From NCBI GenBank assembly GCA_008692225.1, contig VICG01000007.1:338501-402500 (forward strand): DNA of 64,000 nt. The letters run 5' to 3'. Position numbers and translations under genes: made by a program. How positions within the stretch are numbered: the first letter of the stretch is position 1; every line of letters begins with the position of its first letter. Below are positions 11,098 to 22,277 of this stretch, one piece after another. The DNA is from Monilinia fructicola (taxonomy: Eukaryota; Ascomycota; Leotiomycetes; Helotiales; Sclerotiniaceae). The notes under the pieces were generated by a model that saw only the letters and a list, made by a program, of their open reading frames with translations, had not been told where the DNA came from and made no database searches.

Positions 11098-12691
11098 AGC
11101 AACAGCAACAGCAACAGCCACAGCCACAGCCACGCCAACGCCAAAACCCCCAAAAATAAAAAAAACCCCTCCCCCACCAAGACATCCTCGACCACCACAT
11201 CCAGCGTCGCACCCCCAGCCAAAAGAAAGCGTCGCCCGCGCGCGAAGAAGATTCTCACGCCGAGCGAGTCCCTGCAGGCGCGAGAGAAATACCTCGAGAA
11301 GAACCGGCGCGCGGCCCGCAAATGTCGGATGAAGAAGAAGGCCGAGATGGCGAGCGATCAAGCGCGGTACGATTTCTACGCCAACGAGATACGCGCGACG
11401 AAGGCGCAGCTGGGGCGTGTCGCCGGGAGTTGCTGGATCTGATTGAGATGTGTAAGCGGATGGTTGGGGAGGGGTGTGCGGGGGGGGAGGTCCGGAGGTT
11501 TGTGCGCGAATTGGGCGGTGAGGGAGGAGGCGTGCAGGGGGATGTTGGAGAGTAGGGACTTGGGGGTAGAGTGCTGGAAGTTGGTTGAGAGGTGCAGGGG
11601 GGCGAGGTTGGGGGAGGGGTCTTGGGGGATGTAGGGTGTGAGGTCGGGGGGACGACGGGGGTGGGAATGGGAACGGGAACGGGAATGGGAATGGGAATGA
11701 GGATGGGAATTGGACCATGGGGTATTGTGAGGTGAAGGATGGGATGCAGGAGCAATTTCCGCTCCAAGATAATACCCCTCTGAGCTACAATCCTTCAGCA
11801 TTGGCGGAGAGGGAAGAGGGGGTACCGTATGGATCATGTCAAACCTCAGTTCTGACCCTTCAGCCGCAGCAAGCACAACCACAACCAACAAACTGGCACA
11901 GCACGACCACCGCCCTCCCAAATGTCGCCCCGGCACTAGACCCAGCCAACACCACCCTCTTTTCCCCCGCAACGCTTGCACACCCAACAAGTAGACTCTC
12001 GTTCTCCAGCCCGTTTACCACAAACCGACCAAAGCCGCAACACGTGGACCATCAAACTCCAACATCCAAGAGAGAGAACCCACCGCACCAGGCAGCCAAA
12101 TGCGACATAAAAACCGTGCCGCGCATGCGCCACGAGAGCATCGACAGCGGATACGGATCCATCTGCTCATCCAATTCCATAGCCAGTTCCAGCTTCAACC
12201 CCGACGCCAAGTCGTTCGCGAGCGCCCACCCCCACGCAAACTCCACGTACTGGTCCCCAGACCTGGCAAGCTTTGAAGACTACGACGATGCCAATCTCAG
12301 CTCCTTGCTGTGCAACTCCGCTCTGGCCACACAGGATCAGGGGCAGACACAGTGTCAGACTCACATGCAGACCCATGCTCCGAGCCAAGACAAGCTATCC
12401 GCATCTTCGTGCCGGGACTTTGTGTATGAGAATCTTGTGGCGGGCGATGCGGTGGACAATGTCCTTGATCCAGATGCTGCTCATGTTGGGCTTGGTGAGT
12501 CTGAGAATTGTGAGATGGGTGGACGAGAGGGACAAGGGGGAAAAGCAGAAGTAGAGGGGCTGTTGGGTTCTCCTGTGATGAAGATGGAGATGGAGGGTAA
12601 CAGGGGGCCTTCAGGACTGGAGTTTGGGTATTCGAGGATTGCGGATGATCGGGCCATGAGTGTTGATTCGAGCGTGGTTATTGTGTCCTGA
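10409..12691 (+). CDS. bZIP transcription factor (ATF/CREB-like basic region)
   Basis: Exon 1 (10409-10603) joins exon 2 at 10687 through an 83-nt GT-AG intron. Exon 2 contains an Asn/Gly/Ser/His repeat from hexanucleotide DNA near 11048-11130, a basic nuclear-targeting stretch (KRKRRPRAKK) and the basic region EKNRRAARKCRMKKK, which would contact DNA. The zipper follows (EIRATKAQL, then RRELLDLIEMCKRM), but the two parts lie in different frames; removing two G from GGGG at 11412-11415 joins them. The next ~300 bp are G-rich with further frame changes (a G8 run at 11480-11487). From 11642 a long open frame with Ser/Gln/Pro-rich sequence runs to the stop at 12691. The C-terminal half probably belongs to this gene, but the joins are uncertain. 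Its target genes cannot be told from sequence. Confidence 0.7.
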
Positions 12692-12874
12692 TTTTAAACG
12701 TACTTTACTTTTCTGATCATGGGAATTGGGTGATGGGGTATTGGTATATTTTGGTACGGGATACATTGTGATTAGGTATTGATATATTTTGGGATGGAAT
12801 GCATGGTGATTAGGGTTCTAAATGAAGCGAGGGAAGGCAAAAAGTATGGTTATCATATATATGTATTTAAAAGT

Positions 12875-13142
12875 TTAACATACATGATTCAGTGGCAAGG
12901 AAGACAAAGCTCGCAAAATCTGAAAGTATAGTTCATCAAAAGAAAGTGCAGAACAAGCATTATTTTCCATCTCGCTCACAGGAACCTTCAGAAATGACGT
13001 AAATTGCTTCGCAACACATCTTCTCTTTTTCTTGCAGCGTCCAATTCCATCGCGCCCACAGTCAACAGTGAAATTGAACCTGCTCTCATATACAGAACAA
13101 TGCATGGAATAAGATTATCAGATTCACCACAATGATTCCCAT
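12875..13142 (-). CDS. Possible small secreted six-cysteine protein, 88 aa, one frame break
   Basis: An ATG at 13140-13142 opens a hydrophobic leader (MGIIVVNLIIL) that looks like a signal peptide but meets a stop after 18 codons. The next frame continues for 76 codons with a cysteine-rich, basic segment (DCGRDGIGRCKKKRRC) and ends at 12875. Removing one base of the AA/TT pair at 13108-13109 joins them into an 88-residue protein with six cysteines after the leader. The same +1 pattern breaks better-supported genes in this window. Small cysteine-rich secreted proteins are typical effector or antimicrobial candidates in plant-associated fungi, but I recognise no family. It lies 180 bp beyond the bZIP stop on the opposite strand and could be chance. 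Confidence 0.35.
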
Positions 13143-13719
13143 GACGATACCACATACAGTCGTGGCCTAACTAAGATCGATTGTAGGAGAAAATAACCTG
13201 ATGACATTTCATCTAGGAGTTTAGATAATTTATTGTTTCCCAAATACTTAAGATTGATAGAAAAAGTTCATGACTTCTAGACCAAGGGTCAGATGAATAT
13301 CCTGAATGAAACATGATTTGGATGAGAGATAGAGATGCTTCTTAAAAGTATAACTAATGCAAATCGACAAACGTGCAGAAAGAGTGATAGACGCAAGATT
13401 CAAATGCAATGCTTGGAAGTATTCAAGAACGATACTAGTGATGTATGATTGTTTCCAATCTCTAAAGATGAGCTGGGGGGAGATTTCTAGTGACGGAAGC
13501 TACAGCGCGCGACTTTAGGTGATCAAGTCGTGATTTCCTTTTACCAACGCAATCTGAGTATATATCACCCATGGCATAATAGTTTGTTAAACTGAAATGC
13601 CTAGATTTCAAGTTCTCATCAATCCAAGCTTCTCCAACTTTGGAAATTGAGGCGAAGGATCATCATTTCTTTTAAACATGATATCCTGAATATTGAAAGT
13701 GGAACTTTTGATCTGGAAT

Positions 13720-14068
13720 TCACATCCAGTCGCCCTGAATATATTGTGAAGTTCTTTCGGAGAATTCAGTGGTTTCCAGCACTATACCAGTATTTGAGTT
13801 AGTGTCTAGCATTGCCCAGGTGAGTGTCAGTTTGGGTGTATAGAATATAAGAATTCCGTAAGTGTTGAGTCCCCAGTCACGGGTCTTTAATTCTTGGTGA
13901 AATGGGTAGAAGGAATTCGTGCTTTCAAATAGAAGTGGAGTGACTGATGAGATTGCAAACAACTTGGAATCCTCAATCATTTGTTTGAGAGTTGTGAGAA
14001 CAGAAGCTATGCGTGATTTGAATATCAGGGATGGTCAGGAGAATGCGGGCAGTATACCAGATGAACAT
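13720..14068 (-). CDS. Unrecognised small ORF, about 115 aa, one frame break
   Basis: From an ATG at 14066-14068 the frame starts MFIWYTARILLTIPDIQ, shifts by one at TTT 14016-14018, then continues (LKQMIEDSKLFAISSVTPLL, later RDWGLNTYGILIFYTPKL) to a stop at 13720. With one base removed it is 348 nt. I see no domain, and the A+T-rich flanks offer no clear intron or partner exon. It may be a gene fragment. The overlapping plus-strand frame at 13919-14122 is equally open, so this call is weak. Confidence 0.25.
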
Positions 14069-14640
14069 TTCGAGCCCTGGCTCCTAATGTGGTCTCTATA
14101 TCTGAGGTCTGAGCGCGAATAAGAAGTTTCTTAACTGGGTTTTGATGCTGAGATCTGAACGTCACAGATAGATTTGATGGATGGATATGATGAATCCAAT
14201 CTAATTTGAATTCGGTTAACCTTCACCGGATGTCACTGACTGGTGTTGAGATCGAACCCAACGGCCTGCTGTCGGTTCGAAATTGAAAGAGGTTTGGAGG
14301 ATCAGCTGATGATGAAAGTAATGAGAGAAAGTCATGAGCTAATTGTGATTATCACAGTAGAGGCAGCTGGATATATTTGAGAAAGCTTTCCAATACAAGA
14401 AGAGACGGGGCATAGTTGTCATATACAGCCGTGGACCTTGTTGACGTCTGCTTCACACCACCAGTGCACCCAACATGGGATTGTTGTCGATGTCTCTGAT
14501 ATTGAAAATAAGGTTTCTGGTCCAAGCTCTTTTAAAATGGTAATTAGCCTAATTGGGGTTAAATATCTTTTTTTAACCAATCAAAACTAGTACTATTCTA
14601 TTTCTATTATATACCTAAAGTAGTAGGTACAAGTAGGTAT
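14069..14640. other. Intergenic region, nothing recognised
   Basis: No long open frame, repeat or RNA gene seen between the small ORF and the LTR. Confidence 0.5.
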
Positions 14641-14645
14641 ACTGT

Positions 14646-14819
14646 TGTGACGAATATCACGTGCCTTAGGGCACGTGATATCTCATCACGCTACCTTAGC
14701 GAGCCTACTGCGATACATATAAGAGATCTCTAGGTTCCCTAGAGATCTCTTCCCTTCTTTAGCTTTCTTATTCTAGTTAACTGACCTCTATTGATTCGCT
14801 TTAGTATGTGATCGTGACA
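14646..14819. mobile_element. Solo LTR, 174 bp
   Basis: The unit begins TGTGACG and ends CGTGACA, as LTRs begin TG and end CA. The five bases before it are ACTGT (14641-14645) and after it ACTAT (14820-14824), a target-site duplication differing by one G/A transition. Inside are two strong hairpins: ATATCACGTGCC with its inverse around TTAG (about 14658-14685), and AGAGATCTCTAGG with its inverse around TTC (about 14721-14749). No internal retrotransposon sequence or second LTR is nearby, so recombination has probably left a solo LTR. The superfamily cannot be told from this length. Confidence 0.7.
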
Positions 14820-15093
14820 ACTATAGTCAAAATCAAGTACTTGATAGTAATATCCCTTTCTTCTCTCTCTCTCTCTCCATAGGGCTTTACTAATAAATTA
14901 AAGGCATTTAAGAATAATATTCATTAACAATAATATTAGAAATGAAATACAATCCATGGATAACTTTATAACATCGAAGTTTATTGTAAATACGAAATCA
15001 AAGGGATCAAATAAAGTTTTAGGTGATCCACTACGATTCATGAATCAAGGTTGTACGCGGCTATAAGGTTAGTATAAATAATACCGGTTTATA

Positions 15094-16401
15094 AGTCGCC
15101 TACCCTACTTCTCGCCGCCCCTCCCTTATTTAACTAGCATTTTACACTAAAAATAATTATTTTAATATATTAATAACTCTATAAAAAATGAATACTTGGT
15201 ATTGTTTTAGGTCTATGCCGGGATAAAAAATTAATTAAAAACGGAATTTATTTTAAGAAATTATAATAAATTAACGAATCTATTAAAAATTATAATAATA
15301 CTTTATAGTATTATTAAATTTAAAAATAAACGATTAGAATATTTAAATTCTTAAAAAATCAAAGTTTTATAATATATAAAAAGAATTTAAAAAATGTACT
15401 ATTTTATAAATTTTTACTCTAGTATATACTTAAAACAATACTACGTATAATTATATTTCTTAAAATTTTAATTAAAGCTTTTTTATATAATTATTAATAG
15501 ATTTTAAAGATCTTAAATATTTACAATTTTTTTATTAGGAGTAATAAAGAATTGTAAAAAATTAAAATCTCTAGTTTTAAATTTATATAAAAATTATATA
15601 TAAAAATTAAAACTTTAAAAGATAAATTATAACTTTTAAATAAAAATAAATAAGAATAATTAATATATTTTATAAAATATATAAACTAATATATAATAAG
15701 TAAGCTATTTAAATTATATATAATTATTTATAATTTATAAATAAATTAAAATTATAACTTTTTAATTTAAAATTTTTAATATTAAAATTTAAAAATCTAT
15801 ATTAAATATTAATTAGAAATAATAATATTATTAATAATTTAATTAAAATTAATTTTAAAATTCTCTAAAAGTTTAAGATTATTTTTAGTTATTTTTATTA
15901 AATAATTTTTTTTAGGATTTTGATTTTATATATAATTTCTATATAATTTAAATATTAAAATAATAGAAAACGTAGATCGTAGTAAAGCTAATCTTTATTA
16001 AAATTAATTAATGCTCTCTATTTATAGTTATATTATTTAAGCTACTTTTATTAATGATATTACTTTTATTAATATATTAAGGCTATTAGCTTTATTATTA
16101 TCGACTCCTTCTATAACGATCGTTATATAGAATCTTAATTTTTTTATAATCTTTTATTACTCTTTATAAAAAAAATTAAAATTTTAATTTTTTAAAATCT
16201 TTTATTATTCTTTATTAAAAAATTCTAAAAATTAAGATTTCTAAGATCTATTAATTTATATATAGAAAATTATTATTTCGATTTTTAATTAATTATATTA
16301 ATTATTCATTGATTTAGTAATATCTTAAAATGATTATTTTTAATTAATATAAAATACTAGTTAAATAAGGGGGGGGTTGGCGAGAAATAGAGTAGGCGAC
16401 T
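15094..16401. mobile_element. A+T-decayed TIR element, family A copy 2, carrying a nested MITE
   Basis: It has the same termini as the element at 5121: AGTCGCCTACCCTACTTCTC on the left, and a right end that reads inverted as AGTCGCCTAC then TCTCGCC. TA flanks both sides (15092-15093 and 16402-16403). Inner arms (about 15460-15620 and 16130-16260) are inverted matches, as in copy 1. Copy 2 is more degraded: AAACGGCC of copy 1 is AAATAATT here, as expected from C-to-T change on both strands. No ORF survives. Another possible small insertion with imperfect inverted ends lies near 15975-16115. Confidence 0.85.
15195..15445. mobile_element. Nested 251-bp MITE (family D)
   Basis: The ends are inverted over about 20 bp around a shared GTATTGTTTTA core. 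TA flanks both sides (15193-15194 and 15446-15447). It interrupts family A copy 2 at a point where copy 1 has no insertion, which confirms it as a separate event. The interior is A+T-rich with no ORF. Confidence 0.7.
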
Positions 16402-16403
16402 TA

Positions 16404-16893
16404 TTATTATATATATACAGAGTATAGTATAGTAATACCTATAGTAATTGACCTTAAAGTATCTTTCCCATGGAAAATTAATAAATCGTAATAATACTAA
16501 TTATTATTACTACTCGAGGATTAGTTCTACTGTATTATTGCTAAAAAGGAGGGACTATAGGATTTATAGTAAATTCTCATCGCCAAGCACTCCCGAGGTC
16601 TTTACCACATTTACCACATTTACCACGAAATGTCTCATTCGATCTTCAACATCTTCCACTTCCCGACTCCTATTTAATTGTTGTTAGTTCCACCTGGGCA
16701 GGTTCCAACCTTAAGCTTAATCGTATCGTGGCCTTAAGCTTTCAATCTCCTTTCGCTTCCAAGGACATCAAATAATGAATGGACGTATCGAAGTCGATAT
16801 CTGAGTCGATATCTGAATATTAAGGTTATCATTGTTATTGTTCTTGTTGTTATTATCATTATTATTATTATTCTCTGTCACGACGAGCCCATC
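16404..16893. other. Upstream region of the GH125 gene
   Basis: Promoter and leader region directly beside the transposon end. A TTTACCACA direct repeat lies near 16600-16627 and an ATT-rich run just before the start codon. No other gene seen. Confidence 0.5.
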
Positions 16894-18844
16894 ATGATGC
16901 GCTTACAGGCTCGGCGGATAGTCTTTATCGCCATAATCTTCAGCTCGATGATTGTGTACATATTGTACGCCAAAACTAAATATGTCACGTGGCCAGATCC
17001 CAGTCTCCCAAATGATTCAACTATCCACGAGCCCACCACCACAGAATTCATCTCCAGAAACAACTTCAGAGTCGAAGACACCTGCTTCGGGCTCTTCGGT
17101 TCAGATATCAAATGATGAGGTCAAACTTCATCCCGATGCGACTCCAACGCCAGGACCTGATGTACCAGCAGTTACATGCCCATCCTACGATGAGATTCAA
17201 TTCAAGAAAGGAGAGCCTTTGTCTGAAGGACACAGGAAATTTCCTTATTCTCGCCCTTCACCTGAATGTCGAACGTTCAATCTCCCCTCATTGGAAAAGT
17301 TGATTGTGCAAATGAAAACAATCATCAAGGACCCAGATCTCTTCAGACTTTTTGAGAATAGCTATCCAAATACCTTGGATACTACTATCAAATGGCGAGG
17401 ATACGCAAACAAAATTGATCCTGTTACAAAAAATGAGACAGCCACGGATGAAGAACTCACATTTGTGATTACTGGTGATATCGACGCGATGTGGTTGCGG
17501 GATTCGGCATCTCAAATCTATTCATATCTTCCATTACTTGAAGCATCCGATAATCGAGACTCTCTTGCAAGTTTATGGCGTGGACTGATAAATCTGCACG
17601 CACGATATATCATTATTTCACCCTATTGCCACAGTTTTCAACCACCTCCTGAATCTGGTCTCCAGATCCAGCATAACGGAGCATATAGCCAAAACAAGCC
17701 CATTCCCCCTTACGACCCCAAGAAAGTCTTCGACTGTAAATGGGAGCTCGACTCTCTCGCCTCATTTCTTCAAGTTTCATCAGCCTACTATCAAACGCAC
17801 AAATGATCTATCATTCTTCCAAAGATACTCCTGGATTGACGCGGGGTATCTGCTGCCGTGGATGCCGCAGGGGCAATGAGACTCGGAACTTATTCGCCTG
17901 AGGGCAAAGTTCAGAAATCCGCATGGTCATTCACCGGCTGGACCAATCGTGGCAGCGAAACATTGACGAACGATGGGTTGGGAAACCCTACCAAGCAAAA
18001 TGGAATGGTAAGAAGTGCATTTCGTCCCTCAGATGATGCATGTATATACCAATTACTCGTCCCCGCCAACATGATGTGGGCGAAATACCTCGAAGAAGCA
18101 TCTCTCATCATGGAAAAGCTAGACGGCCCCAAGGCCAAAAATCTCACCACGTCAATGCGAGAACAAGCTTTCGGAATCAGGAAAGCCATAGATCGCGATG
18201 CCGTAACCCATCATCGTCAATTTGGCGACATTTACGCATACGAAATTGATGGATATGGCGGCCAAAATCTCATGGATGACGCTAATGTTCCCTCGCTGCT
18301 GGCCATCCCCCTCTGGGATTACGACAATTCTTCGTTCCCCCTCCCAGAACTCTTTCAAGGAGATGGAGAACAGGGTGGCAAGAAAATCAAGGTCGATCAC
18401 GCAAAGGTATACAACAATACGAGAAATTTCGTCCTCAGTCAAGAAAACCCCTACTTCATGCAAGGACCGTCTCTTGCCGCAGTCGGCGGTCCGCATCTTG
18501 GACCCGGCAAAAGTTGGCCCATGGCCGCCATTGTACGGGCACTCACCGCCCTGGAAACGGCATCGAAAGCAGGCAAAGGCATAAGAGACGTGGAAAAGGA
18601 AGTAGTAGAACAAGTCATGATGGTGTTGGATAGCACGGGCGGGACAGGTGTCATTCACGAGAGCGTCAACGCGTGGAATGAGAATGATTGGACGCGATCC
18701 TGGTTCGGATGGGCGAACGGATTGTTTGGGGAATTGGTGATGAGGATTTCAAAGGAGGATCAGAAGGGTGGGAATGCAGGGGGGGGATTGTTGGGAAGGA
18801 GTTGGCAGACGGACGAGAGTGCTAGGGGGACGGGGAGGGGATAG
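16894..18844 (+). CDS. GH125 exo-alpha-1,6-mannosidase-like protein (Mug157 family); two compensating indels
   Basis: Exon 1 (16894-16983) encodes a basic N-terminus and one membrane anchor (IVFIAIIFSSMIVYILYA), so a type II membrane protein of the secretory pathway is likely. A 61-nt intron (16984-17044, donor GTCACG, weak) is inferred because it restores the frame. The family hallmark TGDIDAMWLRDSASQ lies near residue 185, and TRSWFGWANGLFGELVMRIS closes the (alpha/alpha)6 domain, as in GH125 enzymes acting on alpha-1,6-mannosides. Around residue 270 the frame breaks twice within 45 bp: one extra A at 17801-17803 introduces a TGA, and two extra G at 17843-17846 restore the frame. With three bases removed the segment reads NDLSFFQRYSWIDAVSAAVD, as the family requires. 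The corrected protein is 628 aa. Confidence 0.85.
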
Positions 18845-21089
18845 GTCCTTTTCACATGAAGTGGGTTCAGATGGCGTTCGGTGAGTTTGGATCCGAGAAG
18901 GAGAAATCATTTGGCATGCTCGTCACATGTTGAATGAATGCTCTTGGATGCATGCATTGGGAAGGATGACTCTGGATAAAGTAGTGAAATTGAGTTATTG
19001 GATTCGATTGCATGTCTAGCACTTGGCTGATTTGACATAAAATGCGTGCGCCATTAGCAACGCATAAAATATCTCGAGCGTCGCGTACTTCCCTTCCCGT
19101 ACCCCACAATGTGGTTATCCTCTCCACCACCCGCGTGCTCCTCTCACGATGTCCCAACCACACTCCCTCATCTCCCTCCTCCTCGCACTCTCCCTCTACC
19201 CGCAACAAAACATCCATCAAACGCCATCCCCAAGACAAACCCCTCCAAATCTCACCCATCCATCCATCCATCCATCCACCTCCAGATACCACCCCTCACA
19301 CCTCTCCATCCTATGTATGAGAGAAACACATACCAAAAACAAGGATGAATCCAAAATTCACGACCGTGTACCAAGACGAAGAAGAGAGCATCGGTACTGT
19401 AACAGTGAAGCGAGCAAGAGATCTTGAATCTTGAATCTTGAATCTTGAATCTTGAATCTTGAATCTTGAATCTTGAATCTTGAATCTTAATTTGTAAATC
19501 TTCCTCTTCCTCTTCCTCTTCCTTTCACATCTACACTTCAAGTCAGAACTCGAGTATACTATTGAACATCCATCCATCTACCCATCCACCCCATCCGCCC
19601 ATCCGCCCACAAAAACAAACCACAGACCAACTGATCCAGCATTCCCAATCCCCCAATAAATACACTCCAGCCACGCCCCAAAAGCCCCAGAATAAGCCAA
19701 CAATGAACAGCACCACGAAACACGCTTCAACCAAACCATCTCCCAATCCCCAATTCTCAAGTCCTCAAACTCTCAAACTCTCCACCAACACAGACCAAAG
19801 CAAAGCAAACCACCAAACCCCACAAGCCACAAATCCCAAATCCCAAACAAACAACCAATTCAAGAACACCACCAGTTCAACCCCCACAAAAGAAAAGCTC
19901 AAGGGACAAACCTTCAAACTCCTCTACACCCTACACCCACACCCAACACCCCACAAGTAACAACACGCAAACCCAAATCCAATCGTGCTCTGTCTCTCTC
20001 CTCGTCGAACCCCCAAGCCCTACATCTCAACCCACAACTGACAGCAGGGCATGATTCCTCCTCTCCAATGTGAAGCGACGCAGCAATCCCGACGCCGAGA
20101 AGACAACACCGTGATTGAGACGAAAAGGAAAAGAGGAAATGGAAGAGGAATCTCACAAAAATGTAGTCGCGTCCAGCATTTAGAGAGGAGAGCAGACAAA
20201 GTTCATGATTGATCGATCTGAGGGCCGGCGAACCTGAGAGAGCTGTATGATGAAGGTTTGTGGGATCATTTATAATTGCGCAACAAATATGCCAACTATT
20301 CGAGGCGCATGCACGCCATGTTGACGCGGATTTGAAGCAGTGCTTGCTAGAAATCTGCAAAAGCCCATAGTTAGGTGTTAGTTGAACACCATCGAGGGTG
20401 TCGTAGGAACCTCCTGTCTCATATTGCAGTCTTCTCGTGGCAAAGCCATTTATGGAGGTCACAATAACAATATATCACTTCAGCACGAGTAAAACGAGAA
20501 TCCAGGAAACTGGCGACGCAAGTCAGAAAAGAATCACTCAACAGACGCGCTTGCGAAAGTTTGTTACACGACAACACAGTCAATCAGCGTTTATACACTT
20601 TTCACTTGATGGGCAAGGGAAAGGGTATCGTAAATCATCGTTGATTGATATAGCACAAGCTCGATATCCATTGAAGATATGCAGGGGCCCTCAAGAAACA
20701 ATCTGAGTTCTTGCAACTCCAGGTCGTTTTCTATCATCGTGGATAGATAATCGTAGAGTAATCTTAGAATCGTTGTTTCCTGCCATTCATATCCACCATT
20801 GTAGGTATTTACGTTCGCGATCAAACATATCACAAACGACCTGTACACAAGAGAGATCAATCAAATTTTGAGGGAATCGTTTTAGAATTTGATGCTTGAT
20901 ATCCGGATTTTCCCAAACGCCCCTTTGCTGCTTGTTGCCACGATCTTTCGCAAGGAATTTTGGGTGAGGTCCATCTTCTATCCGTCAAATTGCGTATCGA
21001 AAACTAAAACCACATCTATACCCTCATGATGCCATTGCCATTAACCGAAAAGACGAAGCCGAAAGAAAAGTAGCGCGGAAATATCTGAT
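18845..21089. other. Gene-poor region with repeats
   Basis: A CCAT run (about 19257-19280), a 7-bp TTGAATC tandem array (about 19425-19488), a CTTCCT run (about 19500-19525) and C/A-rich DNA (19560-19960). Open frames here are short or compositional. Near 20300-20460 the minus strand has a good 3' splice signal (CTAACTAT, then GCTTTTGCAG) before a short frame, so a small spliced gene is possible, but I could not assemble one. Confidence 0.4.
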
Positions 21090-21665
21090 CTACTTTCTTC
21101 TGAACGAGCAACCCTCTGTCAAAACGAGCCTTACCACCAGTTGGTTGGCAAAGAACAGTTGAGCATCCAGCGCAGATGACAACGGTTTGGGCGTGGCTGA
21201 AGACGGTGGTGATGGTGAAGCATCCTGGGCACTTGACATCCATGAAGAAGGATCTAGGAGCTGGGACAAGTTGCTAGAGTGGCGAACAAAAAATATTAGC
21301 TTGTGCCAATTTTATATCGAATCGAGAATGTATTGAACGGTGTTGTCGCATACCTTGAGCTTGTGCTTGCGTGCCTCAGCAGCTGGGGATGGGTTGAGGA
21401 GATCGATTGCGAGAACCTATCGTGGCAAAAATTGATTAGCAAATATCCCCATCAAATTATTGAAATCCATCATCAATCCATCCATTCCAGCGATTCAATC
21501 CATTTCAATAGCGACCAAATAATAACTTCAACTCCGTTCCAACCTTGTCGTCCTTCGTGTAATTGTTGTGCGAATGTCGTGTGCCAGAGTAAAATTCCAC
21601 CTCATGTCCTCATGTCGTAGCTGATGTTTTGATGTGGGGGAATGATTGAAGGGATTCCTTACCAT
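21090..21665 (-). CDS. RPS27: 40S ribosomal protein eS27 (S27), 82 aa, three exons
   Basis: eS27 is a zinc-ribbon protein of the small ribosomal subunit. Exon 1 is only the ATG (21663-21665), followed by a GTAAGG donor. Exon 2 is 21354-21416 ([17 protein letters not shown]) and exon 3 is 21090-21273. The four zinc-binding cysteines are in [16 protein letters not shown] and VICAGC, then [10 protein letters not shown]. In the raw sequence the last ~12 residues are out of frame. Removing one T of the TTTT complementary to 21121-21124 restores [10 protein letters not shown] and the stop at 21090-21092, which is the conserved end of the protein in all eukaryotes. Because the protein is essential and the end so conserved, the extra base is almost certainly an assembly error. 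It faces the phosducin-like gene across 612 bp. Confidence 0.95.
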
Positions 21666-22277
21666 CTTGACGAATTGTGATCGAAATTTTTGTTTAGATT
21701 TTGCTGACTGACGGGGTCTTTGTCAAAGTCTCGAGTTTGCTGGACGTAGAGAGCGAGGCGTCAGTCTGTTGTCGATGGATCGAACTTGTAAATATCAAGA
21801 GCGGAGAAAATTGAGCCAATTCTATGAAAACCCTAGAGTTTGTGCCAAAATTTTAACCGAGATAGTCACGTGTGCGTGTATCGTATCTGTGTGTTCGTCA
21901 ATTGCACCATGTAAAGAAAGTTGTGCTACTTGTACTTGTAATAATGCCTGTGCTTTGTTTGATTTGGCTTTAAGTGGGTCAGTCCATGTTTGAATGTCTG
22001 GTCTGTTCGGGTTTCCTCCGGATTACCTAATCTAGTATATTTGATGAATTGGATCGATGATTACCTAATCTAGTATATTTGATGGATTGGATCGATGATT
22101 ACCTAATCTTACCCCTCCAAAAAATATGACTAGGCAGCTTGCTCTGCTTGGCCTCGAAGGGAGTACAGTGCTTCGTAATTACACATTGTGGATACTGTCA
22201 TTAGGTATCACAATCATACAATAACGTCTCCCTCACAACAACATCCACAACACCCTCAATTGTTCCTTCTCTCAAGC
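21666..22277. promoter_or_regulatory. Divergent promoter region between eS27 and PLP2
   Basis: Both genes read outward from this 612-bp region, so it must hold both promoters. It contains a 38-bp tandem repeat (22021-22108, about 2.3 units) whose unit starts GATTACCTAATCTAGTATAT. I recognise no binding motif with confidence. Confidence 0.5.
22021..22108. repeat. 38-bp tandem repeat, 2.3 copies
   Basis: Units start at 22021, 22059 and 22097. The first two differ by a single A/G change; the third is cut after GATTACCTAATC. Confidence 0.9.

Noticed and set aside
10898..11332. Ala/Thr repeat ORF and minus-strand Cys- or Leu-rich ORFs
   Set aside because: Shadows of the hexanucleotide repeat in the bZIP exon.
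20270..20462. Small spliced gene on the minus strand with a good branch site and acceptor
   Set aside because: I could not find an upstream exon in phase with a start codon, and the short downstream frames match no protein I know.
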